Below are positions 8,298-15,928 of a stretch of 64,000 nt of DNA, piece by piece (the first letter of the stretch is position 1; each line of letters starts with the position of its first letter). Made by a program: the position numbers and the translations under genes. Below the pieces are notes generated by a model. It worked only from the letters and a program-made list of their open reading frames with translations. It was not told the DNA's origin and made no database searches. The stretch is from Mycobacteriaceae bacterium. GTDB taxonomy: Bacteria > Actinomycetota > Actinomycetes > Mycobacteriales > Mycobacteriaceae. The DNA is taken from assembly GCA_019245755.1 (NCBI GenBank), contig JAFARC010000033.1, positions 22,601-86,600 of the forward strand. The letters are read 5' to 3'.

Positions 8298-9508
8298 GGC
8301 GCAACCCGTTCGAAGACCGCGGCAAGGCCTTGCCCGCCGCCGATGCACATCGTTTCCAGGCCGTAGCGTGCCTCCCGCCGCGCCAGCTCGCGCGCCAGCG
8401 TGGCCAGCATCCGTCCGCCGGTGGCGCCGACCGGATGTCCCAGCGAGATTCCCGACCCGTGGATGTTGGTGCGTTCGCGATCGGCTGCGCCGAATCGCCA
8501 CTCCCGCATGACCGCAAGCGCCTGCGCGGCGAAGGCTTCGTTGAGTTCGATCACGTCGATGTCGCTCAGCCGCAGGCCCGCTTTGGCGAGCGCGGCCTGG
8601 GTCGCGGGCACCGGACCGATGCCCATCACACCGGGCGGCACGCCGGCCAGCCCCCACGAAACCAGCCGCACCAACGGTGTGAGCCCCAGCTCGGCGGCCT
8701 TCTGCGGTGTCGTGACGACGCACATGGACGCGGCATCGTTCTGCCCGCTGGCATTTCCGGCCGTGACCGTCGCCTCCGGATCCTCGTTGAGCAGAATGGG
8801 TTTGAGCCTGCCGAGTGATTCCAGCGAGGTGTCCGCGCGCGGGTGCTCGTCGGCCTCGATGACCTCCTCGCCGTGACGGCTCGCAACCGCGACCCCGATG
8901 ATCTCCTCGGCGAGGATACCGTCCTTTTGTGCGGCGACTGCCCGCTGGTGTGACACGACGGCAAGTTCGTCCTGCTCCGCGCGAGAGATGCCGTACTGCC
9001 GCCGCAGGTTCTCGGCGGTCTGCAGCATCCCGCCCGCAACGGGGTGATGTCGGCCGCCGGCGGTCGTCCGGCCCCGCGCCAGCCCGTCGTGGACCTTGAT
9101 GCCGCCGCGGGCGCCCCCCCATCGCATGTCGGTGGAGTAGAAGGGCACGTTGCTCATGCTCTCGGCGCCGCCGGCAACGACAATGTCGTTGTCGCCGTTG
9201 CCAACCTGCAGGGCAGCCTGGATCAGCGCCTGCAGACCTGATCCGCACCGGCGGTCGACCTGCATGCCCCCAACGGTCACCGGCAGACCGGCGTCCAGTG
9301 CGACCACCCGCCCGATCGCCGGTGCCTCGCTGGACGGATAGCAGTGCCCGAGGATGACGTCCCCCACCGACTCTGGCGCAATCGCGGTTCGGTCCAACAG
9401 CCCGCGTAGAGCCGCCACCCCCAGGTCGACGGCGGTCAGTGACCGCAGCATTCCGCCGTACCGGCCGATGGGCGTGCGGACGGGTTCACAGATGACGGCG
9501 TCGCGCAT
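8294..9508 (-). CDS. Acetyl-CoA acetyltransferase / thiolase (FadA-like)
   Basis: A 404-residue thiolase. The nucleophile Cys is in QVDRRCGSGLQAL (about residue 90), the His of the second site in NEAFAAQAL, GHPVGATGGR carries the catalytic His, and the C-terminal CIGGGQGLA holds the second catalytic Cys. It cleaves 3-ketoacyl-CoA with CoA, the last step of a beta-oxidation round, or the reverse. The ATG at 9508 is preceded by GAGGAAGACC. It is the second gene of the operon after the SDR. Confidence 0.93.
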   Translation of the reverse strand: MRDAVICEPVRTPIGRYGGMLRSLTAVDLGVAALRGLLDRTAIAPESVGDVILGHCYPSSEAPAIGRVVALDAGLPVTVGGMQVDRRCGSGLQALIQAALQVGNGDNDIVVAGGAESMSNVPFYSTDMRWGGARGGIKVHDGLARGRTTAGGRHHPVAGGMLQTAENLRRQYGISRAEQDELAVVSHQRAVAAQKDGILAEEIIGVAVASRHGEEVIEADEHPRADTSLESLGRLKPILLNEDPEATVTAGNASGQNDAASMCVVTTPQKAAELGLTPLVRLVSWGLAGVPPGVMGIGPVPATQAALAKAGLRLSDIDVIELNEAFAAQALAVMREWRFGAADRERTNIHGSGISLGHPVGATGGRMLATLARELARREARYGLETMCIGGGQGLAAVFERVAP

Positions 9509-9547
9509 GGTCTTCCTCGTCGTGATTCGTGCTGCTCAGCTGGCCGG

Positions 9548-10300
9548 TCACATGAACCGTCCGCCGGTGACCTCCAGAACGGTGCCGGTCATGTAGGAGG
9601 ATAGGCCGCTGGCCAGGAACAGGGCCACGTTGGCGACCTCGAAGGGCTCTCCCGCCCGGCCCATCGGAACCTCGGCGACCTTCTGCTCCCAGATGTGTTG
9701 CGGCATGGCCTCGGTCATCGCAGACCGGATCAGTCCGGGCGCGATCGCGTTGACCCGCACGCCGAGATGAGCGAGTTCCTTGGCGGCGGCCTTGGTCATG
9801 CCGACGATGCCGGCCTTGGCCGCCGAGTAGTTCGTCTGCCCCGCCAGGCCGATCTTCCCGGACAGCGACGACATGTTCACGATCGCGCCGCGCTTGTTCT
9901 CGCGCATGATCGCCGCCGCGGTGCGGGTGCCGTTCCAGGTGCCCTTCAAATGCACGGCGATGACCTGGTCGAACTGCTCCTCGGTCATCTTGCGCATCGT
10001 GGCGTCGCGGGTGATGCCAGCGTTGTTGACCATGATGTCCAGGCCGCCGAATCGCTCGACGGCGCCGGCAACCAGGGCCTTTACCTCATCTGCCCGGGTG
10101 ACGTCGCACCGCACGGCGGCCGCGATACCCGTAGCTGCGAAGCCGTCTTCCAGCCGCTTCACCGCCGCCTCCGTGGCTTCCAGGTCCAGGTCACCCAGCA
10201 CGACGTGGGCGCCTTCGGCCACGAAACGCTCGGCGATGGCAAAACCCAGTCCCTGCGCCCCGCCGGTCACCACCGCCGTTTGACCGCTCAGCATCGACAC
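9548..10300 (-). CDS. SDR family dehydrogenase (FabG/3-hydroxyacyl-CoA type)
   Basis: A classical short-chain dehydrogenase of about 250 residues. Seen are the Rossmann TGGAQGLG cofactor motif, NNAG, Ser of the catalytic triad in NMSSLSG, and YSAAK with Tyr and Lys. The C-terminus [12 protein letters not shown] is typical of FabG-like enzymes. Probably NAD(P)-dependent oxidation of a 3-hydroxyacyl-CoA. Start uncertain: AGGAGG at 10311-10316 is 4 nt from a TTG (10306), 10 nt from the GTG used here (10300), and 16 nt from an ATG (10294). First gene of the operon running to the GntR regulator. Confidence 0.9.
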   Translation of the reverse strand: MSMLSGQTAVVTGGAQGLGFAIAERFVAEGAHVVLGDLDLEATEAAVKRLEDGFAATGIAAAVRCDVTRADEVKALVAGAVERFGGLDIMVNNAGITRDATMRKMTEEQFDQVIAVHLKGTWNGTRTAAAIMRENKRGAIVNMSSLSGKIGLAGQTNYSAAKAGIVGMTKAAAKELAHLGVRVNAIAPGLIRSAMTEAMPQHIWEQKVAEVPMGRAGEPFEVANVALFLASGLSSYMTGTVLEVTGGRFM

Positions 10301-10361
10301 CGTCAACCGTCCTCCTGTCCCGCCGCCTCGCCGGTCGGCGGGCCCCGACACGTAATCACAC

Positions 10362-10380
10362 ATTGTATTTCATATATGAT
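10362..10380. promoter_or_regulatory. Divergent promoter pair with central palindrome
   Basis: In the SDR/acyl-CoA dehydrogenase divergent gap, a minus-strand -10 (TACAAT, 10362-10367) and a plus-strand -10 (TATGAT, 10375-10380) flank the palindrome TCATATATGA (10370-10379). One regulator bound here could control both directions. The assignments come from motif shape only. Confidence 0.45.
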
Positions 10381-10427
10381 CCTGCGGTTGACCGGCCCCC
10401 GCGTTGCCCGGGAAGGAGCGTCGATCC

Positions 10428-11609
10428 ATGCCGCCACACAGCGTTGTCAGCGACCAGGATTTTCGGGACATCCTGGCGCAGACCCGTCAGTTCGTCCGCA
10501 CCGCCGTGGTCCCCCGCGAGCAGCAGATCCTGGCCGAAGACAAGGTTCCCGACGACCTGCGCGACCAGGCCAAGAAGATGGGCTTGTTCGGATACGCCAT
10601 CCCTCAGGAGTGGGGCGGCCTCGGGCTGAATCTCGCACAGGACGTCGAGCTGGCCATGGAATTGGGCTATACATCGCTGGCGCTACGGTCGATGTTCGGC
10701 ACCAACAACGGCATTGCGGGCCAGGTGCTGGTTGGCTTCGGCACCGACGAGCAGAAAGCCCGCTGGCTGGCGCCGATGGCCTCCGGCGAGGTTGTCGCCT
10801 CCTTCGCGTTGACCGAACCCGGCGCCGGATCCAACCCGTCGGGGCTGCGCACTAGGGCGATTCGCGATGGCTCAACACAAACTTCGGACTGGGTGATCTC
10901 CGGACAGAAGCGCTTCATCACCAACGCGCCGGTCGCCGACCTGTTCGTGGTCTTCGCGCGCACCCGCCCGGCCGACGACAGGGGCGCCGGCATCGCGGTC
11001 TTCCTGGTGCCCGCCGACACGCCCGGCGTCGAGGTGGGCGCCAAAGACGCGAAGATGGGCCAGGAGGGTGCCTGGACGGCCGATGTGAACCTCACCGACG
11101 TCCGCGTGCCTGGCGGTGCCCTGGTTGGCGGCAGTGCGGACATCGGTTACCGTGCGGCCCTGATCTCGTTGGCCCGGGGCAGGGTGCACATCGCCGCGCT
11201 GGCCGTGGGAACGGCTCAGCGGGCGCTCGACGAATCGGTCGCCTACGCCGCGACCGCGACGCAGGGCGGCACTCCGATCGGAAATTTTCAATTGGTGCAG
11301 GCGATGATCGCCGACCAGCAGACCGGTGTGTTGGCCGGTCGCGCCCTTGTTCGTGATGCCGCCCGCAAGTGGGTTACCAACGAAGACCAGCGAATCGCCC
11401 CGTCTGCGGCGAAGCTTTTCTGCACCGAGATGGCGGGCGCGGTGGCCGACCTGGCGGTACAGATTCACGGCGGCAGTGGCTACCTGCACGGAGTGCCGGT
11501 GGAACGGATCTACCGCGATGTCCGGCTACTGCGGCTCTACGAGGGCACCAGCGAAATTCAGCGCCTGATCATCGGCGGCGGGCTCGTCAAGGAGGCGCAG
11601 CGCCGCTGA
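10428..11609 (+). CDS. Acyl-CoA dehydrogenase
   Basis: A 393-residue acyl-CoA dehydrogenase. Motifs: FALTEPGAGSNPSG, GQKRFITNAP, IHGGSGYL, and near the end RLYEGTSEIQRLIIG, the conserved C-terminal FAD/active-site segment. It forms a 2,3-double bond in an acyl-CoA. The ATG at 10428 has GGAAGGAG nine bases upstream; an upstream in-frame TTG at 10404 lacks this. Divergent from the SDR-thiolase operon, followed by a broken SDR gene. Confidence 0.93.
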   Translation: MPPHSVVSDQDFRDILAQTRQFVRTAVVPREQQILAEDKVPDDLRDQAKKMGLFGYAIPQEWGGLGLNLAQDVELAMELGYTSLALRSMFGTNNGIAGQVLVGFGTDEQKARWLAPMASGEVVASFALTEPGAGSNPSGLRTRAIRDGSTQTSDWVISGQKRFITNAPVADLFVVFARTRPADDRGAGIAVFLVPADTPGVEVGAKDAKMGQEGAWTADVNLTDVRVPGGALVGGSADIGYRAALISLARGRVHIAALAVGTAQRALDESVAYAATATQGGTPIGNFQLVQAMIADQQTGVLAGRALVRDAARKWVTNEDQRIAPSAAKLFCTEMAGAVADLAVQIHGGSGYLHGVPVERIYRDVRLLRLYEGTSEIQRLIIGGGLVKEAQRR

Positions 11610-11619
11610 TACCCTTACC

Positions 11620-12485
11620 GTGAGCATTACGATATGCCACGGCAGCGCAAGCGCAGGCGTGCAGCTGAGCGGCCGGCTCGAGGGCAAGGTTGCGTTCATC
11701 ACCGGAGCGGCGCGCGGGCAGGGCCGGGCGCATGCCGTCCGGATGGCCAACGAGGGCGCCGACATCATCGCCGTCGATCTGGCCGGAAAGCTGCCGCCGT
11801 GCGTTCCGTATCGGTCTGCGACGCCGGACGACCTTGCCGACACAGTGCGGCTGGTGGAGGCCACCGGTCGGCGGATCCTCGCGTCGATGGTGGACACCCG
11901 GGACTTCGACGGACTCCGCCAGACCGTCGGCGACGGCGTGACCGAGTTGGGGCGGCTGGACGTCATCGTCGCCAACGCCGGGATTTCCGCCACCCCAGAC
12001 CTGGTATGAGATCACGGCCGAATCGTTTCGGGATGTCATGGAAATCAACGTGTCTGGCACCTGGAACACCGTGATGGCCGGGGCGTGGAGATCATCGAGG
12101 GGGGCCGCGGCGGGTCGATCATTTTCATTGGGTCTGCCGCCGGCGTCAAGATGCAACCGTTCATGGTGCACTACACGGCCAGCAAGCATGCGGTGACGGG
12201 GATGGCCCGCGCGTTCGCCGCCGAGCTCGGCAAGTTCTCGATCCGGGTCAACAGCGTCCATCCCGGCCCGGTCAACACCAACATGGGGTCGGGCGACATG
12301 GTCGCCGCGATCAGCAGGGCGACCGAAAACAATCCGCAGTTGGCCAACACACTGACCCCTTTTCTGCCGGACTGGGTGTCGCAGCCTGAAGACATCGCCG
12401 ACGCCGTGTGCTGGCTGGCGTCTGACGAGTCGCGGCTGGTCACCGCGACGGGATCTCAGTCGATCACGGTTCTAACCAGTACTGA
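11620..12485 (+). pseudogene. Frameshifted mycofactocin-type SDR
   Basis: Homology runs through three frames. Frame 1 (11620 or GTG 11659 to 12009) reads GRLEGKVAFITGAARGQGRA to VIVANAGISATPD and stops at TGA. Frame 2 continues WYEITAESFRDVMEINVSGT to about 12082. Frame 1 resumes with IIEGGRGGSIIF, YTASKHAV and the substrate domain to about 12450. A third shift restores a proper end, ISVDHGSNQY, stopping at 12483-12485. The GAARGQGRAHA motif and inserted loop mark the SDR subfamily linked to mycofactocin. At least three single- or two-base indels, some next to G runs, mean it is either dead or mis-sequenced. It overlaps the convergent phosphotransferase end by 14 bp. Confidence 0.8.
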
Positions 12486-13554
12486 AATCGCTCACCAGGT
12501 CCAGGGTCTTGAGTTCACGGATCGCCCGGCATCCGCGTTGCAGCATGACCGCGACCATCGCATCGCCACGTTCGGTGGATGCTGCGAATGCGAAGCCCAG
12601 GCTGGCGAGCAACGGCGCCTGCAGCATTCCCAACCGGTAGTCCCGCCAGCACATCTCGCGGTCGTAGTCCGTTATGCCATGGGTCAGCAAGCTTCGGTGG
12701 TAGTCGCCGACGAGTTGCCCTTCGATGGCAGTGCGGGTTTCGGGAAGCAGGCTGGTCGCGCCGAAATACGCCAAGTCCCGGGCGGGCAGCCCGATTCCCA
12801 TTGTCTGCCAGTCCACGATGGTGACACGGCTGCGGTCCGGGTCGAAGAGCATGTTGTCGAGACGATAGTCGCCGTGCATCAGCGAATACCGGCCCGGTTC
12901 GGCGAGCAGCCACGGCGTCACCACATTCATTGCCGCCGTGAGTGTCTCGCTGTCCGCCGGGCTCAACTGTGCCCCGAGCTTGTCCAGGGTGATTTCGGCG
13001 CTGAGCCGGGCAACGTCACCGAGTCCCCGCGCGGCGTTTTCGTCGCCGGGCTTCGGCATCGCCACCTCGTCCAGTCCCAGCCACGCGGGATCACACCAAC
13101 TCGGTCCGTGCAGTCCCGCCAGCGCCGTCACCGCCAAGCGGGCCTCCAGCGCAGTGCAGCCGGCGACCTGGTCCCCTTGCGCGGCCGGTGCCATGTCTGC
13201 AAGCAGCAGCGCGAAGTCGGCACCGTCGTCGCTGATGTCGCAGTAGAAGCAATGCGGCGTCGGTACCGCCGTCTGTTGCGCGACCCGTTCGTAAAACGCG
13301 ACCTCGCTGCGGTAGCCGAGCGCAACCCTGTCCCGAACGGCGTCGTCCTGTGCTGGCAGTTTGATGACAAACGTGTCGGGCAGCCCAGCCTGACCGCGCG
13401 TATAGGTCGCCGAGATACGGTACGTGGCGCCCGTCTGACCCGTGCCGATGGCGGTGATGTCGACAGCTGTGATCTCGACGCCCAGCACGGTCGACAGCCA
13501 TGCGCTGGTGACGTCGGTGGGGCGGCGCGGAATCTTCGCCGGCAGCGACGTCAC
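12472..13554 (-). CDS. Aminoglycoside/choline-kinase-fold phosphotransferase
   Basis: A 360-residue protein of the APH/ecdysteroid-kinase-like fold. The catalytic loop is HGDYRLDNMLFD (Asp base) and the metal-binding VDWQTMGIG follows. Such genes often sit beside acyl-CoA dehydrogenases and SDRs in mycobacterial lipid catabolic clusters. Their substrates are poorly known and antibiotic resistance should not be assumed. The GTG at 13554 overlaps the stop of the upstream SDR by 4 bp (GTGA); the longer open frame upstream lies in that SDR. Confidence 0.85.
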   Translation of the reverse strand: MTSLPAKIPRRPTDVTSAWLSTVLGVEITAVDITAIGTGQTGATYRISATYTRGQAGLPDTFVIKLPAQDDAVRDRVALGYRSEVAFYERVAQQTAVPTPHCFYCDISDDGADFALLLADMAPAAQGDQVAGCTALEARLAVTALAGLHGPSWCDPAWLGLDEVAMPKPGDENAARGLGDVARLSAEITLDKLGAQLSPADSETLTAAMNVVTPWLLAEPGRYSLMHGDYRLDNMLFDPDRSRVTIVDWQTMGIGLPARDLAYFGATSLLPETRTAIEGQLVGDYHRSLLTHGITDYDREMCWRDYRLGMLQAPLLASLGFAFAASTERGDAMVAVMLQRGCRAIRELKTLDLVSDFSTG

Positions 13555-14324
13555 ACCGACGCCATCCTGTCGAGGTGCGCGAGGATGTCGGGATAGCGCT
13601 TCAGGTGAGCGCCGCCGTTGAGGTCGAGCACCTCGCCGGTCAGCCACGACGCCTTGGCCGAACACAAGAAGAGCACCGCGTCGGCGACATCGGTGGGCGC
13701 GCCGAGCCGTCCGAGTGGGGTGTTCTCGAGATAGTCGTCGAGCACAGCGGGCACCTGGGTCACCGCCTGTGTCAGCGGCGTGTGCACGAATCCGGGCGAC
13801 ACCGCGTTGACCCTGATGTGTCGCGGCGCGAATTCCAGAGCGGCGACCTGGGTCAGCATCGCCAGCCCGGCCTTTGCCGCGGAGTAGGCGCTCATTCCGG
13901 GTGCCGCCAGCCGCGCGTTCAGCGAGGTCACCGACACCAGTGAACCCCCGTCCCGCAGCTGCCGCCCGGCGTATTTCGCGACGATGAAGGCGCCGTTGAG
14001 GCAGACGTCCACCACGGCGCGGAATTCCTCGACGGGCATCTCGATGATGCGTCCGAAGTTGCTGAACCCGGCCGTGTTGACCACGATGTCCAGCGGTCCG
14101 ACCCGGTCGAAAAGCGCTGCGACAGTGCTCTCCTCGGTGACGTCGACGGTGTGTGCGGCATGCGGCCGGCCGAGCTCGGCCGCGCGTGCGGTGGCGGCGT
14201 CGGTGTTGCGGTCGGCGATGGTGACGCGACAGCCCTCGCCGGCCAGGCCCTGCGCGATCGCCCAGCCGATACCGGATGCGCCGCCGGTTACCAGTGCGAT
14301 GCGCTCGGCGTCAGATTCGGACAC
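13551..14324 (-). CDS. SDR family oxidoreductase
   Basis: A classical SDR of 257 residues: TGGASGIG cofactor loop, NTAGFSNFG in place of NNAG, SVTSLNARLAAPGMSAYSAAK with Ser, Tyr and Lys of the catalytic site, and PGFVHTPL. It probably oxidises or reduces a hydroxy/keto group in the neighbouring catabolic pathway. GTG start at 14324 with GGAGG six bases upstream. Cotranscribed with the phosphotransferase. A palindrome 32 bp upstream may control the pair. Confidence 0.9.
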   Translation of the reverse strand: MSESDAERIALVTGGASGIGWAIAQGLAGEGCRVTIADRNTDAATARAAELGRPHAAHTVDVTEESTVAALFDRVGPLDIVVNTAGFSNFGRIIEMPVEEFRAVVDVCLNGAFIVAKYAGRQLRDGGSLVSVTSLNARLAAPGMSAYSAAKAGLAMLTQVAALEFAPRHIRVNAVSPGFVHTPLTQAVTQVPAVLDDYLENTPLGRLGAPTDVADAVLFLCSAKASWLTGEVLDLNGGAHLKRYPDILAHLDRMASV

Positions 14325-14355
14325 CCTGCCTCCAGTTCAGCGGCGAACGTGCGTT

Positions 14356-14367
14356 TGACAGCTGTCA
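14356..14367. promoter_or_regulatory. 12-bp perfect palindrome upstream of the SDR-phosphotransferase operon
   Basis: TGACAGCTGTCA lies 32-43 bp upstream of the SDR start codon, where an operator would be expected. The form resembles TetR-type sites. No regulator gene is adjacent. Confidence 0.4.
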
Positions 14368-14440
14368 CTGTAGGGCACCGGCGAAAGCCCACCAACGGTT
14401 CTCGTAAGACTTCCAGTAAGCCGCACCTTTGCGCCGTGCC

Positions 14441-14459
14441 CGAGGTTAAGCTAGCCTTA
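14441..14459 (+). promoter_or_regulatory. IdeR (iron box)-like site upstream of bfd
   Basis: CGAGGTTAAGCTAGCCTTA matches 14 of 19 positions of the mycobacterial IdeR box consensus TTAGGTTAGGCTAACCTAA, including AGGTTA, GCTA and CCT blocks. It is 47 bp upstream of the bfd ATG, a normal position for iron-dependent repression. Confidence 0.6.
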
Positions 14460-14505
14460 CCTACTACCAAGGGTGGGCCGCCGAGGGAGCGGGGTTTTCT
14501 GGCCG

Positions 14506-14727
14506 ATGTATGTGTGTCTGTGCGTGGGTGTGACGTCCGAGACGGTGCGTGAGGCGGTTGCCGACGGCGCCGCGACGTCGAAGCAAGTGGCGGTTGCCTG
14601 TGGCGCGGGAACTGGATGCGGCCGCTGTAAGCGGACGGTGCGGGCAATCATCGCTTCGCAGAGCCAGCCGTCAGGTCCGACGCCGTTGTGGGGCAAGGTC
14701 AAGCAGCTGGCGCGCCGGGCCGGCTGA
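14506..14727 (+). CDS. bfd: Bacterioferritin-associated ferredoxin
   Basis: A 73-residue [2Fe-2S] protein with the Bfd pattern: N-terminal MYVCLCVGVT, then CGAGTGCGRC. The four Cys bind the cluster. Bfd reduces ferric iron inside bacterioferritin so that it can be released. The ATG at 14506 fits the family N-terminus exactly; the open frame upstream to 14473 does not. The IdeR-like box upstream predicts induction at low iron, which suits iron mobilisation. Confidence 0.92.
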   Translation: MYVCLCVGVTSETVREAVADGAATSKQVAVACGAGTGCGRCKRTVRAIIASQSQPSGPTPLWGKVKQLARRAG

Positions 14728-14869
14728 GTCGAGCGTCCCACCGGAACTGTCGCCGCCCGATCCCGTTTAACCTCGCTCGGCGCGGGTAAGATGAAATATC
14801 GTACGCCAGCGTTGACAACGACAACGGCCGCGAGGCCGCGACGTTGTCCTGATCGCGCAAGAGGGGCCT

Positions 14870-15334
14870 ATGGAGGTCACCACACGCGCCATAACTCTGG
14901 CCTCGGCAGCGGCGGTGCTGCTGGGTGGTTGCAGCACGAACGCGACTGCGCGGCCGGTGGCTGATCCGGGGCCGGCCAGCCAGATCATGACCGCCGCCGG
15001 GCCGCCCGCTCCGATGGCCGCAGCTGGCGGCACCCTGCCTCCGCCGGACGCTGACGGCAATCCGGCGTGCCCGGTCTCCGACGCTTGGGGCAAAGCCCCC
15101 ACCGATAACGGCATCTTCATCACGTACTGGGACGATCAGGACGACTTCGTCACGGCGCTGGTACGCACCAGCTTTGGGACCGACTTCGCCAAGTCGGCGA
15201 GCATCGATCCCGTCCAGCAGCCGCTCATCTTCGACTTCCCCAACATCGACGCCACGACTGTGCGCGAAGTGCTGATCACCACCAACGTAGAACGTTGTTT
15301 CGCCACGCCGGACCCGGCGACCAGCGGCCGGTGA
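14870..15334 (+). CDS. Putative lipoprotein of unknown function
   Basis: A 154-residue product with a lipoprotein signal: positively charged start, hydrophobic core, and lipobox LLGGCS with the acylated Cys near residue 21. The mature part is Ala/Pro-rich, then carries acidic and aromatic segments (YWDDQDDF) and two further Cys. I do not recognise the domain. A short inverted repeat (GACAACG at 14820-14826 with CGTTGTC at 14842-14848) lies just upstream. Confidence 0.75.
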   Translation: MEVTTRAITLASAAAVLLGGCSTNATARPVADPGPASQIMTAAGPPAPMAAAGGTLPPPDADGNPACPVSDAWGKAPTDNGIFITYWDDQDDFVTALVRTSFGTDFAKSASIDPVQQPLIFDFPNIDATTVREVLITTNVERCFATPDPATSGR

Positions 15335-15491
15335 TTTTGCCCGCACCTTCGCCCATGCCAGCGCTTCTCGCGCGTCCGGACTATGATCGACGGCGGGTCG
15401 GCACAACGAAGATGGCAAGAGCTCTCTGCCCGTTGGATCAGCCGGACGGTTCGGAGTCGACGCCACAGGACAGTGACCCGTAGGGGGTCTC

Positions 15492-15809
15492 ATGGGTTAT
15501 CTGAAGAAGATCGCGGCGGGTGCCGCCGTCACCGGCGCACTGGTCGTCTCCGGCCTCGGGCTGGCAACGGCGAACGCCCAGGCACCGTCGCTTCCGGCGT
15601 CGAACCTCGGCGGATTCGCGTTGGACGACTGGGGTTACGGACCCGGTTACGGTTCGGGCCCAGGGCCCGGCTACGGCTGGGCCGGCGGACCCGGCTACGG
15701 CTATGGACCCGGCTACGGCTATGGACCCGGCTACGGGTCCGACGGCGCGTGCGCGTGGATACCGCCGTTTGTGTCGCAGTGGATACCACCGGCGGCCTGC
15801 GGGGGCTGA
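15492..15809 (+). CDS. Small secreted Gly/Tyr-rich protein
   Basis: A 105-residue product. Residues 1-30 are a Sec signal peptide ending ATANA-QA. The mature chain has repeated GPGYG units, partly encoded by an 18-bp tandem repeat, then a compact tail with Cys, Pro and Trp (IPPFVSQWIPPAACGG). Likely exported, possibly cell-wall associated; function unknown. The start has GGGGG just upstream. A second small secreted protein with GYGG repeats is at 35897-36211. Confidence 0.75.
   Translation: MGYLKKIAAGAAVTGALVVSGLGLATANAQAPSLPASNLGGFALDDWGYGPGYGSGPGPGYGWAGGPGYGYGPGYGYGPGYGSDGACAWIPPFVSQWIPPAACGG
15687..15737 (+). repeat. 18-bp tandem repeat (GPGYGY coding)
   Basis: GGACCCGGCTACGGCTAT occurs twice in tandem (15687-15704, 15705-15722) followed by a partial third copy, inside the Gly/Tyr-rich secreted protein gene. 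Copy number may vary between strains. Confidence 0.7.
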
Positions 15810-15928
15810 TCGTCCCGAAGGTTGCTGCGCTGGCGCTCGTCTGACTCTCCGTACCAAGCCCTCGAACGCCTCGCGTATCGTCTGCGATTGGCTTTGGCGA
15901 CGTCGTTCACGTGGCCGTGCGGTGGGAA

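Noticed and set aside
12001..12012. TGA in the broken SDR as a second selenocysteine codon
   Set aside because: Homology continues in a different frame after the stop, and no GGUCU hairpin follows, so it is a frameshift.
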